Shown: positions 54,323 to 63,464 of the stretch, in pieces
Layout of the letters: every line of letters begins with the position of its first letter
Numbering within the stretch: the first letter of the stretch is position 1
NCBI RefSeq assembly: GCF_002007485.1
Contig: NZ_CP015820.1
Location: forward strand, 186,001-250,000
Reading direction: 5' to 3'
From: Ditibartonella apihabitans
Lineage (GTDB): Bacteria; Pseudomonadota; Alphaproteobacteria; Rhizobiales; Rhizobiaceae
DNA length: 64,000 bases
Made by a program: the position numbers and the translations under genes
The notes under the pieces: generated by a model
The model's input: the letters and a program-made list of their open reading frames with translations, nothing else
Database searches by the model: none
What the model was told of the DNA's origin: nothing

Positions 54323-55783
54323 ATGCATGTGTTTATTGAAAATTATTGGCCGCATATCCTCGCCATATTATCTTTTTTTCTGGGGCTTGGTGCCGCAATT
54401 CATGCAACTATGACTAAACAGGAAGTTCGCACCGCGATCGGATGGGTCGGTGTTATCATGCTCTCTCCCATTTTAGGTGCTGTCATTTACGGTATTTTCG
54501 GTATCAACCGGATGCATAATAACGTCGTTTATAAACGGCATCGTCACGCTTGGGGAAAAGGCCGCCTGCGTTCCGGTAATTTCGATTGTTCCGATAGTTA
54601 TATCCTGAACCGGTTCGGACGCCTTGCCATGCCGATGAAAAGACTGGGCGATCATGTAACTCCCGGGCGAATGACTTATGGAAATCACCTGACAGTTCTT
54701 GATAATGGCGATGAAGCTTATAGTGCAATGCTCGACGCAATCGGTGCAGCAAAACATTCCCTAATCCTTGAATGTTATATTTTTGATCGCGATAGTATGG
54801 GAGAGCTTTTCGTTAAAGCCTTGTCGGCTGCGGTGCGTCGTGGCGTCGAAGTGCGCGTTCTTATTGATGCTGTTGGCGCCCGTTATTCAATACCGTCTAT
54901 CGTGCGCGATTTGCGGCGCGAAAAAGTTCCGGTTGCAGTCTTCAACGGAAATATCATTATCGGTTTAAGACTGCCTTATGCCAATTTGCGCACGCACCGA
55001 AAAATTCTTGTTGTTGACGGGAGCGTTGCTTTTACCGGAGGAATGAATATACGCGCCGGTTTTTCCCAGACATTCAGCGGCGAAAAGACAGCAGATGATA
55101 CCCATTTTCGTGTAGAAGGTCCTGCTGTTGCCGATATTTTTTCAGTTGCAGCCAATGACTGGGCTTTTGCAACAAAAGAAAATCTGGATACAAAAATCTG
55201 GGCTATCCAGCCAGTTCAAAAGGTTTCCGATGAAGATGTCTGTATTCGCGTGGTCCCGACAGGTCCTGATCGCTTGATCGAAACCAACCAGCATATGTTG
55301 ATCGGGGCATTTTCACTCGCTGAAAAGCATATCCATATCATGACACCCTATCTTTTGCCGGATCGCGAATTGATCAGCGCATTGGTTACGGCCGCCCGTC
55401 GTGGCGTGGAAGTGGATATTGTTGTTCCCGGAAATAATAATTTGAAACTCGTTGATCGGGCGATGCGTGCGCAGTTCGACCAGCTTTTGCGTGACGGGTG
55501 TCGTATTTGGCGTGCGAACGGCCCTTTTAATCATTCCAAACTCATGGCTATCGACAATCAGTGGAGTTATGTCGGCTCGTCAAATCTGGATTCTCGCTCT
55601 TTAAGACTCAATTTCGAAATCGATATGGAAATATTCGATGAGTCGCTTGCACATTATTTGTCAGAAAAAATCATTCGCGAAAGAGAAGACGCCCGCGAGG
55701 TAAAATTGGAAAATCTCGTCAATCGTCCCTTTTTGTTGCGTCTGATTGACAAAATTATCTGGTTGGGCTCACCCTATCTTTAG
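54323..55783 (+). CDS. cls: cardiolipin synthase
   Basis: A 486-residue inner-membrane enzyme that joins two phosphatidylglycerols to form cardiolipin. Two N-terminal membrane segments (about 11-30 and 37-57) precede two phospholipase-D domains with HxKxxxxD motifs: HRKILVVDGSVAFTGGMNI (about 226-244) and HSKLMAIDNQWSYVGSSNLD (about 402-421). Length normal. It diverges from the hdeD gene with 190 bp between. Confidence 0.93.
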   Translation: MHVFIENYWPHILAILSFFLGLGAAIHATMTKQEVRTAIGWVGVIMLSPILGAVIYGIFGINRMHNNVVYKRHRHAWGKGRLRSGNFDCSDSYILNRFGRLAMPMKRLGDHVTPGRMTYGNHLTVLDNGDEAYSAMLDAIGAAKHSLILECYIFDRDSMGELFVKALSAAVRRGVEVRVLIDAVGARYSIPSIVRDLRREKVPVAVFNGNIIIGLRLPYANLRTHRKILVVDGSVAFTGGMNIRAGFSQTFSGEKTADDTHFRVEGPAVADIFSVAANDWAFATKENLDTKIWAIQPVQKVSDEDVCIRVVPTGPDRLIETNQHMLIGAFSLAEKHIHIMTPYLLPDRELISALVTAARRGVEVDIVVPGNNNLKLVDRAMRAQFDQLLRDGCRIWRANGPFNHSKLMAIDNQWSYVGSSNLDSRSLRLNFEIDMEIFDESLAHYLSEKIIREREDAREVKLENLVNRPFLLRLIDKIIWLGSPYL

Positions 55784-55969
55784 CACGAGAGCGCCGTCAT
55801 ATTTTTAAAATATATAAAACAAAGAGCCCGAGGCGATCAATTTGCGGGTCTGCCCCCACACCTTGCATCAGGCGAAAACTTTCGGCCAAAGGACAAAAAC
55901 CGGAGCGCGGTAAAAACAGCGGAAAAATTCGATTGTCTTTAAAACCAGCCGTCGGTTTCTTGGCAAAAT

Positions 55970-56848
55970 CTATCTTGTGGTCTGTTTTACCCGCTCTTTA
56001 AGCAGTTTTGTTGCCCCTTCAAGGTCGATTTCCGCCTTGATAGGCAAATGGTCGGAAGCGAGCCTTGCCAATGGCGAATTATGGATTTCTATGTTGGAAA
56101 CAAGCTCGTGTGGATAAGCAAAAACACGGTCTAGCGCCAGAACCGGAAAACGGGAGGGAAAGCTTGGCAATGTGCCGAGCCGTAAATCAAAGAACGGAGC
56201 AAGGCTTTTAAGAGAGGATGTCCTGCCAAGTCGCCATTCATTGAGGTCGCCAATCATAATCGTCGGCATGATTTCGCGTTTTTCCAGAATGGACAAAATG
56301 AGTTTTGCCTGTTGAATTCTAGAATGATGTAATAGCCCGAAATGGGCTGCAACAATACGGATAAGCCCGAGAGGCATGTCGAGTTCGACAATCAGTGCAC
56401 CACGCGGTTCAACGCCGGGCAGTTTCAGTTGGACAATATCTTTGACTTTACCATTGCGCATGAAAAGCGCATTGCCATGCCAACCAAGCCCTCGTGGAGA
56501 CATGGTATTGATCGGCACACGTTCCAATCCGGTTTCCGACTTTAAAAGTTCCGGATCAAGCAAGCCTATTCTTTCGCCAAAACGCTTGTCGGCTTCCTGA
56601 AATGCCATAATATCGGGATCAAGTTCGGCAACGACATGGACAATTCGTGCGGGATCGAACACATTGTCAACGCCGACACATTTATGAATATTGTAGGATC
56701 CGACAACCATATCATAAGTGTCGCGATCGGCATCTTTCGGACGATGTCCATGGCGGTTGCGGACAGCCTGTAACAATCTGGTCTGGAGCGCTTTTTGATT
56801 TAATTGGCTTGGCCAATGGAATTTTTTATTTTTAAGGATATCCATCAT
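55970..56848 (-). CDS. endonuclease/exonuclease/phosphatase (EEP) family protein
   Basis: A 292-residue protein. SYNIHKCVGVD, DIMAFQEADKRFG (metal-binding Glu), IMIGDLNEW (GDxN) and the terminal ASDHLPIKAEI (SDH) are the four motifs of the EEP fold. Substrate unknown; rhizobial relatives are annotated EEP domain protein. No strong ribosome binding site; two ATG codons in a row at the start. Next to the cardiolipin synthase gene, convergent, so a phospholipid substrate is possible but unproven. Confidence 0.82.
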   Translation of the reverse strand: MMDILKNKKFHWPSQLNQKALQTRLLQAVRNRHGHRPKDADRDTYDMVVGSYNIHKCVGVDNVFDPARIVHVVAELDPDIMAFQEADKRFGERIGLLDPELLKSETGLERVPINTMSPRGLGWHGNALFMRNGKVKDIVQLKLPGVEPRGALIVELDMPLGLIRIVAAHFGLLHHSRIQQAKLILSILEKREIMPTIMIGDLNEWRLGRTSSLKSLAPFFDLRLGTLPSFPSRFPVLALDRVFAYPHELVSNIEIHNSPLARLASDHLPIKAEIDLEGATKLLKERVKQTTR

Positions 56849-57059
56849 TTTTTTCTGAAAGCAGAGTTGCCCCGCTCGAAAGCTTTAACCATAATATGAA
56901 GTGACAGCTTTGAAACTACAAGTTAGGTCGCTTGAAGTTGAAGACTATTACCATCTATTTTTTCATTAAACTATGATAAAAGATTTAATTGTTGCGAGAA
57001 AAATTGCGTAACCATTTAAAATGGGACAATATCTTCCGTAAACGGTGAAAGACAAAACT

Positions 57060-57428
57060 ATGGCTGATATGAGCGACGATGAAGCAATAATAATCGAAGC
57101 TTTTTCACAGAATACTCACAGAAAACATTCAGGACCTGTTGCTTTCAACCGAATTGAACTGAATGCGATATTGCGTGTTTATGGTCAGATGGTTGCCGCC
57201 GGTGAATGGCGCGATTATGCGATTGACCATCTTGATGATAGAGCCGTTTTTTCTATATTTCGCCGTACTGCCGAGGTACCGCTTTATCGTGTCGAGAAAA
57301 ATCCGAAATTGGCGAACCGACAGGGTGCTTACAGCGTCATTGCGGCAAGCGGTTTGATTTTGAAACGTGGCAAAGAACTTCGCAATGTTCTGAAAGTGTT
57401 TGACAAAAAACTTTTCAAAATTGTTTGA
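57060..57428 (+). CDS. DUF2794 family protein
   Basis: About 122 residues, matching DUF2794: GPVAFNRIELNAILRVYGQMVAAGEWRDYAIDHLDDRAVFSIFRRTAEVPLYRVEKNPKLANRQGAYSVIA. A cytosolic protein typical of alphaproteobacteria, function unknown. Start is uncertain (ATG 57060 or GTG 57045, no clear ribosome binding site). Confidence 0.85.
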   Translation: MADMSDDEAIIIEAFSQNTHRKHSGPVAFNRIELNAILRVYGQMVAAGEWRDYAIDHLDDRAVFSIFRRTAEVPLYRVEKNPKLANRQGAYSVIAASGLILKRGKELRNVLKVFDKKLFKIV

Positions 57429-57562
57429 GCTTTTTTATTGGATTTATCTCTTTTGAAGAGCATCGGAAAACTGGTGCTCTTACGGTTTTCTATTCTATCG
57501 GAAAATCATAATTTTTGTTGGATTAGCAAATAGCAATGACTTTGAATTTTGCCAAAAGAAAA

Positions 57563-57585
57563 CCCCGTCTTTAAGAAAGGCGGGG
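57563..57585 (-). terminator. rho-independent terminator of the BI-1 family gene
   Basis: CCCCG (57563-57567) plus CTTT pair with AAAG plus CGGGG (57581-57585). On the minus strand TTTTCTTTT follows. Confidence 0.8.
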
Positions 57586-57612
57586 CTTAAAAATCGTCTT
57601 ATATTCGAATTC

Positions 57613-58383
57613 TTAGGAGTTGCGATTCTGACCGAGGAATTGCAACAAGAAAACGAACATATTGATGAAGTCGAGATAGAGTGTCAAAGCACCCATCACA
57701 ACCTTACGGCCGCGTGTTTCTTCGGCATCGCCTTCATAATACATAACTTTGATTGTCTGTGTGTCATAAGCGGTAAGACCGGCAAAAATAAGAACACCGA
57801 TAATCGAGATTGCAAATTGCAATGCATTCGAGCCAAGGAACAAGTTGACAACCATGGCAAGTAGAAGGCCAATCAACCCCATAAACAGGAAAGACCCCAT
57901 GCCTGTCAGATCGCGTCTTGTTGTGTAACCATAGAGTGAAAGGGCACCGAAAGAAGCCGCGGTGATAAAGAATGTCTGCGTAATGCTTGCAGGGGTGTAG
58001 CGCAAAATGATTGACGAAAGCGACAAACCGACGAGTGCCGCATAGACAAAAAACAATGCGCGTGCCGAACTTGTGCTCAACGACCCGATTTTGAAGCTTA
58101 GAAAGAAAACTGCAATAAGCGGAGCAAACATCACAACATATGCAAACGGTGAGTTATAGAACATAACACCGAATGATGACAGACGGACACCATTGGGTAA
58201 TACAGCAGGTGTCGGATCGCTTGTTGTTGCAAGTGACGCAATAACAAACGCTGCAATACCTGTTATAACAAGCCCGATTGCCATCGCGTTGTAAACGCCT
58301 AGCATATAACTGCGCAGTCCCTGGTCAATGGAAGCATCGGCCTGAGTGACTGTCGTCGGGCGAAAGTTTCTGAAATCAGCCAT
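57613..58383 (-). CDS. Bax inhibitor-1/YccA family membrane protein
   Basis: A 256-residue protein with seven membrane helices, as in the TMBIM/BI-1 family (YbhL/YccA). Conserved parts: LRSYMLGVYNAMAIGLVITGIAAF, LFFVYAALVGLSLSSIIL, AASFGALSLYGYTTRRDLTGMGSFLFMGLIGLLLA and the end IGVLIFAGLTAYDTQTIK...GALTLYLDFINMFVFLLQFLG with the two Asp of the calcium/pH sensor. Bacterial members act as pH-sensitive calcium leak channels or modulate FtsH. AAAGGA lies before the ATG. A ybhL-type leader lies upstream. Confidence 0.94.
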   Translation of the reverse strand: MADFRNFRPTTVTQADASIDQGLRSYMLGVYNAMAIGLVITGIAAFVIASLATTSDPTPAVLPNGVRLSSFGVMFYNSPFAYVVMFAPLIAVFFLSFKIGSLSTSSARALFFVYAALVGLSLSSIILRYTPASITQTFFITAASFGALSLYGYTTRRDLTGMGSFLFMGLIGLLLAMVVNLFLGSNALQFAISIIGVLIFAGLTAYDTQTIKVMYYEGDAEETRGRKVVMGALTLYLDFINMFVFLLQFLGQNRNS

Positions 58384-58440
58384 ATAAATAATCCTTTAGC
58401 TTGTGTTCCGGACGGTGTCGGTAAATGGTTGGAAAAACTG

Positions 58441-58500
58441 TCTTCCCCCATTTCAATCCCGGGCGCCGCTGGCGGAACCCCAGCATGCCTAACCGATATT
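58441..58500 (-). ncRNA. ybhL leader RNA motif
   Basis: On the minus strand, 58-117 bases before the BI-1-type gene, GGG-GTTC-CGCC-AGC-GGCG-CCC folds into a compact hairpin with an internal bulge (58461-58480), flanked by GGTTAGGCATGCT and GGGATTGAAATGGGGG. A ybhL RNA motif is known upstream of such genes in rhizobia; I matched it from memory, not by covariance search. Confidence 0.55.
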
Positions 58501-58548
58501 ATGGGCATTAATTTGATAAATTACAAGTCTTTCATTGTTTTCAATACA

Positions 58549-61107
58549 TTACAATTCTTTAAGAAAACGCGATGGTTTTTCACTCAAAATGTGCCAGGTT
58601 CCAATGAGACCGAAACCGATTGTCAGGATAAGAGCGACAAGGACAACCATGACACCCGAGCCGAAGAAAAAATGGGTATTGGTTATCTCCATCTTATAAT
58701 GGCCGATCATTGAACCGGCTATCGTTCCGGCAACAAATGCAAAAACCGCCGTTGCAAGTCCGAGAATTGTATATTCGGCAAGGTAGGCCTTGAGGAGCAT
58801 TTTGCGGGTTGCGCCCAAGGTTTTCAAGACCACTGCATCATGGATACGTGACCTGTTGGTCGACGAAAGTGTGCCGACAAGGACAAGAATTGCGGCAAGA
58901 ATTGCGATTGCGGATGATGCACGGATTGCAATACCGATTTCATCAACGATTTTTCTTGCGTCATCAAGAACCTGATGAACCGGTACGACCGTAATTGAAG
59001 GGAAACGATTTGCAATGTCGCGCATCAATCCCGCTTCATTGATAGTATGGTTTTTCCCCTCTTTGAAAGTTGCAAGGTAAACATGTGGTGCAGCTTGCAA
59101 AGCTTGTGGCGAAAAAATCATCACGAAATTCATATTGAATGAATCCCAATCGACATCACGGAAACTGGTAATGCGGGCTGTTATTTCCCGCCCCGACACA
59201 TTGACAGTGATGGTATCACCAAGTTTCAAAAACAGCCCGTTTGCTTCCCTTTTGGAAACAGAAACCTCGATTGCATCACTTCTGTCATTTTTCCACCATT
59301 GGCCTTCCGAAAGCACGGTGTTTTCCGGCATAGCCGCCGAATAGGTAATATTCCGGTCACCGCGCAACACCCATTCACTTTCTTCTTTTATTTTCCTGTT
59401 CTTCACCGGTTCACCGTTTATTTTTGTGATACGGGCGCGCAATGTCGGCATGATCTTGAAACTTCCCGACGGATCCTGATGATGCAAAAAGTTTGAAAAA
59501 TCGTCTGCATCACTTTTCAGAATATCCATAAAGAAGAAATCGGGAGCCTTTTCGGGAACAGAACCGGATAATTCCGATCTCAAATTGCTGTCGATTGTGG
59601 AAAGCGTGACAAGCAGTGTCAAACCGAGCCCGAGTGCGAGAACAACCGAAGGGGTAATGGATTGCGGCCGATAAATATTGGCTATAGCAACGCGCAAAAT
59701 GGTTGAATGGACATGGGCGCATTTGCGCGCGACAAAAATAATGGACGAGGAAATCGCTCTTAAAACCAGAAAGACAATAATGACTGCGATGATAAATATG
59801 AAAGCAAGTTTTTTGTCGGAGGCTGTAGCGATTGCAAGAATTGCGGTTACGAGAAGCAATATTGCTGAAATGAGCTGCGCAGATTTATCCGACTTTTTGA
59901 CTGTCGAAATGTCGAAGGGGCGAAGAAGCGTGGTTACCGAAATAAAGCGGGCCCGCGATAAAGGCAGTATCGCAAAGGCAGAAACTGTCAATAATGCAAA
60001 AATGACTGCAAGGATGAGACTGGTTGGTGAAAAATGCGCATGCCCGAAAAATGGCAAATAGTGACTGATGACAAAACTTGCCACAAAAGGAATGATTGCC
60101 GCGAAAACAAGCCCTATCACAATTCCAATGAGTGCGATGAGCATGATTTGTGAAAAATAAATTTCTTCAATGAAACGCGAACGCGCACCAAGTGCTTTGA
60201 ATATGGCGATTACCTTGCGTTTTTTATCCATATAGGCACTGACAGAATTGGCAATGCCGACCCCTCCGACAACAAGCGCTGTAAGCCCGATAAGCGTAAG
60301 AAAACTGGTAAAACGTTCGATATTTTTTTGTAAAACAGGAGCAGCATCAACACGGCTGCGGATTGCCCAACCATTTTCCGAATAGTCTTTTTCCTGGTTA
60401 TTCCGAAGGTTTTCTAAGCTGCTGTCAGACGGATTATCGAGTTTTATTCGATAGACAAAATTGTGCAAACTTCCGGGAACGATAAGACCCGTTTCGCGTA
60501 AAGCATCAATCGACATAAAAACCCGCGGCCCAAGCTGAAAGCCTTCCGACAAGAGGTCGGGTTCATCCTCGACGACTGCGCGAATTGTGAAGTCTTGATC
60601 GCCAATTCTAATTTTTTCACCAATGTGAAGCTGGAGCCGGTCAAGCAAAAGTTTCTGGATAGCAACACCAAAACCACCAGAACGTCTCTCATCTTTTCCG
60701 AACAATTCGTCGTTTGTGGCTTGAGGCGCGGTTTTCAATTTTCCATAAAGCGGGTAGAAGCTGTCGACAGCCTTAATTTCGACCAATGTGCCATCATTGG
60801 TATCCACACGTCGTGCCATAGAGCGCATGAGAATATTTTCGGAAACTTTTCCCTGGGCTTTGAAAAATGACAATTCTTTTTCATTTGCTTCGCGCTGTGT
60901 ATGGCTAAAACGTATGTCTGCGGCTAGAATAACCTGCCCCTGATTTTTAATTTCATTGCTGATATTTTTTGAAACGCCATCCACCCCGCCAATGGCTGCA
61001 ACGCCCAATGCAATCAGGCAAAGGAAAATATAAAATCCTTTAAGGCCGCTACGCATTTCTCTCAAACAGAAACGCCATGCCAGAAAAAGTTCCTGAAATC
61101 TTTTCAT
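58549..61107 (-). CDS. FtsX-family ABC transporter permease (YbbP-like)
   Basis: An 852-residue permease: an N-terminal membrane segment (about 24-44), a large periplasmic region (45-255) of MacB-PCD type, and four-helix FtsX units (about 258-400 and 725-850) with a middle membrane block (about 405-500). It resembles YbbP, thought to export or extract a lipid or toxic compound. GIANSVSAYMDKKRKVIAIFKALGA and TLSSTNRSRIHDAVVLKTLGATRKMLLKAY are the matching cytosolic loops. It overlaps the ATPase gene by four bases (ATGA). Confidence 0.9.
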   Translation of the reverse strand: MKRFQELFLAWRFCLREMRSGLKGFYIFLCLIALGVAAIGGVDGVSKNISNEIKNQGQVILAADIRFSHTQREANEKELSFFKAQGKVSENILMRSMARRVDTNDGTLVEIKAVDSFYPLYGKLKTAPQATNDELFGKDERRSGGFGVAIQKLLLDRLQLHIGEKIRIGDQDFTIRAVVEDEPDLLSEGFQLGPRVFMSIDALRETGLIVPGSLHNFVYRIKLDNPSDSSLENLRNNQEKDYSENGWAIRSRVDAAPVLQKNIERFTSFLTLIGLTALVVGGVGIANSVSAYMDKKRKVIAIFKALGARSRFIEEIYFSQIMLIALIGIVIGLVFAAIIPFVASFVISHYLPFFGHAHFSPTSLILAVIFALLTVSAFAILPLSRARFISVTTLLRPFDISTVKKSDKSAQLISAILLLVTAILAIATASDKKLAFIFIIAVIIVFLVLRAISSSIIFVARKCAHVHSTILRVAIANIYRPQSITPSVVLALGLGLTLLVTLSTIDSNLRSELSGSVPEKAPDFFFMDILKSDADDFSNFLHHQDPSGSFKIMPTLRARITKINGEPVKNRKIKEESEWVLRGDRNITYSAAMPENTVLSEGQWWKNDRSDAIEVSVSKREANGLFLKLGDTITVNVSGREITARITSFRDVDWDSFNMNFVMIFSPQALQAAPHVYLATFKEGKNHTINEAGLMRDIANRFPSITVVPVHQVLDDARKIVDEIGIAIRASSAIAILAAILVLVGTLSSTNRSRIHDAVVLKTLGATRKMLLKAYLAEYTILGLATAVFAFVAGTIAGSMIGHYKMEITNTHFFFGSGVMVVLVALILTIGFGLIGTWHILSEKPSRFLKEL

Positions 61108-61793
61108 GCCGGCATCACGCTTTCATTTTCGAGGCGACCGTTTTTTACATGGATTTGACGTTGACAACGTGCTGCAAGGCCAAGGTCGTGGGTAACAAGC
61201 ACAGTCGTCAATCCATGTTCTTTTGCGCGTTTGAATATGATGTCTGCAATTGTTTTACCGGTGTCGGCATCAAGATTACCGGTCGGTTCGTCGGCAACCA
61301 AGATACGGGGATTGGGGGCGAGTGCGCGGGCAATCGCAACGCGCTGTTGTTCGCCACCTGATAATGTTGCCGGATAATGATGAAGCCGCCCGCCAAGCCC
61401 GACGCTCTCAAGTTCTTTTTTTGCAATAGCGAAAGCTTCCTTGTTTCCCGCAAGTTCGAGCGGAACAGCTGCATTTTCCCAAGCCGTCATGTTGGGGATA
61501 AGTTGGAAGGATTGGAAAACAATGCCGATATTCTGCCCGCGAAAAATCGCTGCTTCATCCTCGTTCATCTTGTCGATGCGCGTATCCGCAATAGTTATTT
61601 CACCGCTATCAATTTTTTCAAGCCCGGCAAGCACCATAAGCAATGTCGATTTGCCGGAGCCGGAGGGGCCGACTATGCCCACGGTTTCACCTTGATTTAT
61701 CGTAAGTGACAATTCCTTTAAAACGTGAACGCGCGAGCTTCCCTCACCCAGAGTAAGATCGATATTTTTCAGTTTAACGAGCGAACTTGCCAC
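61104..61793 (-). CDS. ABC transporter ATP-binding protein (YbbA/LolD-like)
   Basis: A 229-residue ATPase of the MacB/LolD type. Walker A GPSGSGKSTLLMV, signature LSGGEQQRVAIARAL, Walker B RILVADEPTGNLD, then the switch His VLVTHDLGLA. It partners with the downstream 852-aa permease. The GTG start at 61791-61793 has CAGGAG six bases upstream. The esterase gene lies divergently upstream, the same trio (tesA-ybbA-ybbP) as in E. coli. Confidence 0.93.
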   Translation of the reverse strand: MASSLVKLKNIDLTLGEGSSRVHVLKELSLTINQGETVGIVGPSGSGKSTLLMVLAGLEKIDSGEITIADTRIDKMNEDEAAIFRGQNIGIVFQSFQLIPNMTAWENAAVPLELAGNKEAFAIAKKELESVGLGGRLHHYPATLSGGEQQRVAIARALAPNPRILVADEPTGNLDADTGKTIADIIFKRAKEHGLTTVLVTHDLGLAARCQRQIHVKNGRLENESVMPA

Positions 61794-61866
61794 AAATAAC
61801 TCCTGTTCTTATGCCATAAGCTGATTCAAAATATAACTATACTTCTCGTAAAGGAATTGAGAAATA

Positions 61867-62586
61867 ATGTTGCGATCATTCATTTGCGCATTTATCGGCC
61901 TTTCTTTTGGCTGCATTGCGGGTTTACCTCTATTTGCTGAAGAAAGCGGGCAAATACAGGAACCGGCACGGGAAGACACTGAAACAACAGTTCTTGACGA
62001 TGATTTGACGCCGCCACGTCCGTTCCAGATTGTCGGCTTTGGCGATAGTCTCATGGCCGGCTATAGACTTGCCGTCGACAAATCTTTTACCGCCGCCCTT
62101 GAAGCTACCTTGCAGGCAAAAAATTATAATGTTTCAATTATCAATGCTGGCGTTTCCGGCGATACAACGACAGGCGGGCGTGAACGTCTTGACTGGTCGG
62201 TACCCGAACAAACGGGGCTTGTCATTCTGGAGCTGGGTGCCAATGACATGTTGCGCGGCATAGACCCGAAAGTTACGGAAGATAATCTCGATTTCATGTT
62301 GTCACGATTGAAAGAGCGTAAAATTCCGGTCATATTTGTCGGTATGAAAAGCGCTCCCAACTATGGCAAGGAAAAAGCGCAGCAATTCGAGTCGATCTAT
62401 CAACGTCTTGCCGATAAATATCATGTAGCGTTCTATCCTTTCTTTCTGGATGGCGTAGCAGGGCATCCGGATCTTCAATTGGATGATGGCAAACATCCCA
62501 ATGAAAAAGGCGTTGCTATCATTGTCGAAAAAATGTTGCCGATGATTGAAAAGACATTGAATGAATTGGGCGTTCATCACCAATAA
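61867..62586 (+). CDS. SGNH/GDSL-type arylesterase (TesA-like)
   Basis: A 239-residue secreted hydrolase with a signal peptide (1-24, cleaving near LFAEE). Block I GFGDSLMAGYRL has the catalytic Ser, block II is GVSGDTTTGG, block III ELGANDMLRGID, and the Asp-His pair is DDGKHPNEKG. Like TesA it hydrolyses acyl esters or lysophospholipids in the periplasm. It diverges from the ybbA-ybbP-like pair, a grouping also seen in E. coli, which suggests a shared lipid-related role. Confidence 0.9.
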   Translation: MLRSFICAFIGLSFGCIAGLPLFAEESGQIQEPAREDTETTVLDDDLTPPRPFQIVGFGDSLMAGYRLAVDKSFTAALEATLQAKNYNVSIINAGVSGDTTTGGRERLDWSVPEQTGLVILELGANDMLRGIDPKVTEDNLDFMLSRLKERKIPVIFVGMKSAPNYGKEKAQQFESIYQRLADKYHVAFYPFFLDGVAGHPDLQLDDGKHPNEKGVAIIVEKMLPMIEKTLNELGVHHQ

Positions 62587-62767
62587 TTTGGCATGAGTAA
62601 ACAGGCATCGATAAAATCTGGTCTCTAGCATTAGGACAAACAAGAGAATTACTGGTAAACATGTTTACAAATTGCTGTCGCAAAGCTCGTATTAATCAAC
62701 TGATGATACGCGCAAAACAGGAACTTGCGGGTAGGAATTCAAAAGGGAACAAGTAAACTTTCTCGTT

Positions 62768-63271
62768 ATGCCGATTATCAATCTTCATAAGGAACATCCA
62801 TTGGACGACGGGCGTCAATCAGAAAAAGCCCTGATGGTTCGCCACGGCGTTCAAAGACTTTTTTTGCGACTGGGTATTCCCGTTTTAAGCGAGTTGCCAC
62901 TTGCCGACGGAAGGCGGGCCGACCTTGTCGGAATCACACGTAAAGGCGAGGTGATTATTGTCGAGATCAAATCCTCGATAGGCGATTTGAAAGCCGATCA
63001 CAAATGGCCGGATTATCGTAGCCATTGCGACCGCCTCTATTTTGCCAGCCACAACGAAGTCCCGATGGAATTTTTTCCTGAAGATTGCGGGTTTATTCTG
63101 GCAGATGGCTTTGACGGCTATATTATGCGGGAGGCGCCGGAACACCGTATGTCGGCAGCAACACGCAAAGCCGTTATGTTGCGCTTTTCAAGGGTCGCAG
63201 CACGGAGACTTACCCGGGCCGAACTCGAAGGGTTTGATCTTGCGGGCGATGATGACGAAAAGGCCGGATGA
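62768..63271 (+). CDS. mmcB: MmcB family DNA repair protein
   Basis: A 167-residue protein with a PD-(D/E)xK nuclease-like core, RADLVGITRKGEVIIVEIKSSIGDLKADHKWPDYRSHCDRLYF (Asp, Glu-x-Lys). In Caulobacter MmcB supports DNA repair and mutagenesis after mitomycin C with ImuABC and belongs to the LexA regulon; I did not find a clear LexA box (GTTC-N7-GTTC) upstream here. The family is restricted to alphaproteobacteria. Ribosome binding site weak. Confidence 0.88.
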   Translation: MPIINLHKEHPLDDGRQSEKALMVRHGVQRLFLRLGIPVLSELPLADGRRADLVGITRKGEVIIVEIKSSIGDLKADHKWPDYRSHCDRLYFASHNEVPMEFFPEDCGFILADGFDGYIMREAPEHRMSAATRKAVMLRFSRVAARRLTRAELEGFDLAGDDDEKAG

Positions 63272-63464
63272 ATTCACGGGAAATCTGAAATCCGGCCGTT
63301 TACACCTCATAGTAATTCTATAGGATTCTCGGACAATTCCGGACATTCTTGGTGACAAGGTTTCGGCGAAAGATTACACGAGATTGCGCGCCGGAATAAC
63401 CGGCATCAGAGCAGCACCGGCGCAGAAGTGCCAAGCGGCATTCCGGTTTTCGTCGATTATAATT

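Noticed and set aside
62690..62767. LexA-type box before mmcB
   Set aside because: GAAC occurs twice upstream, but no pair has the required seven-base spacing.
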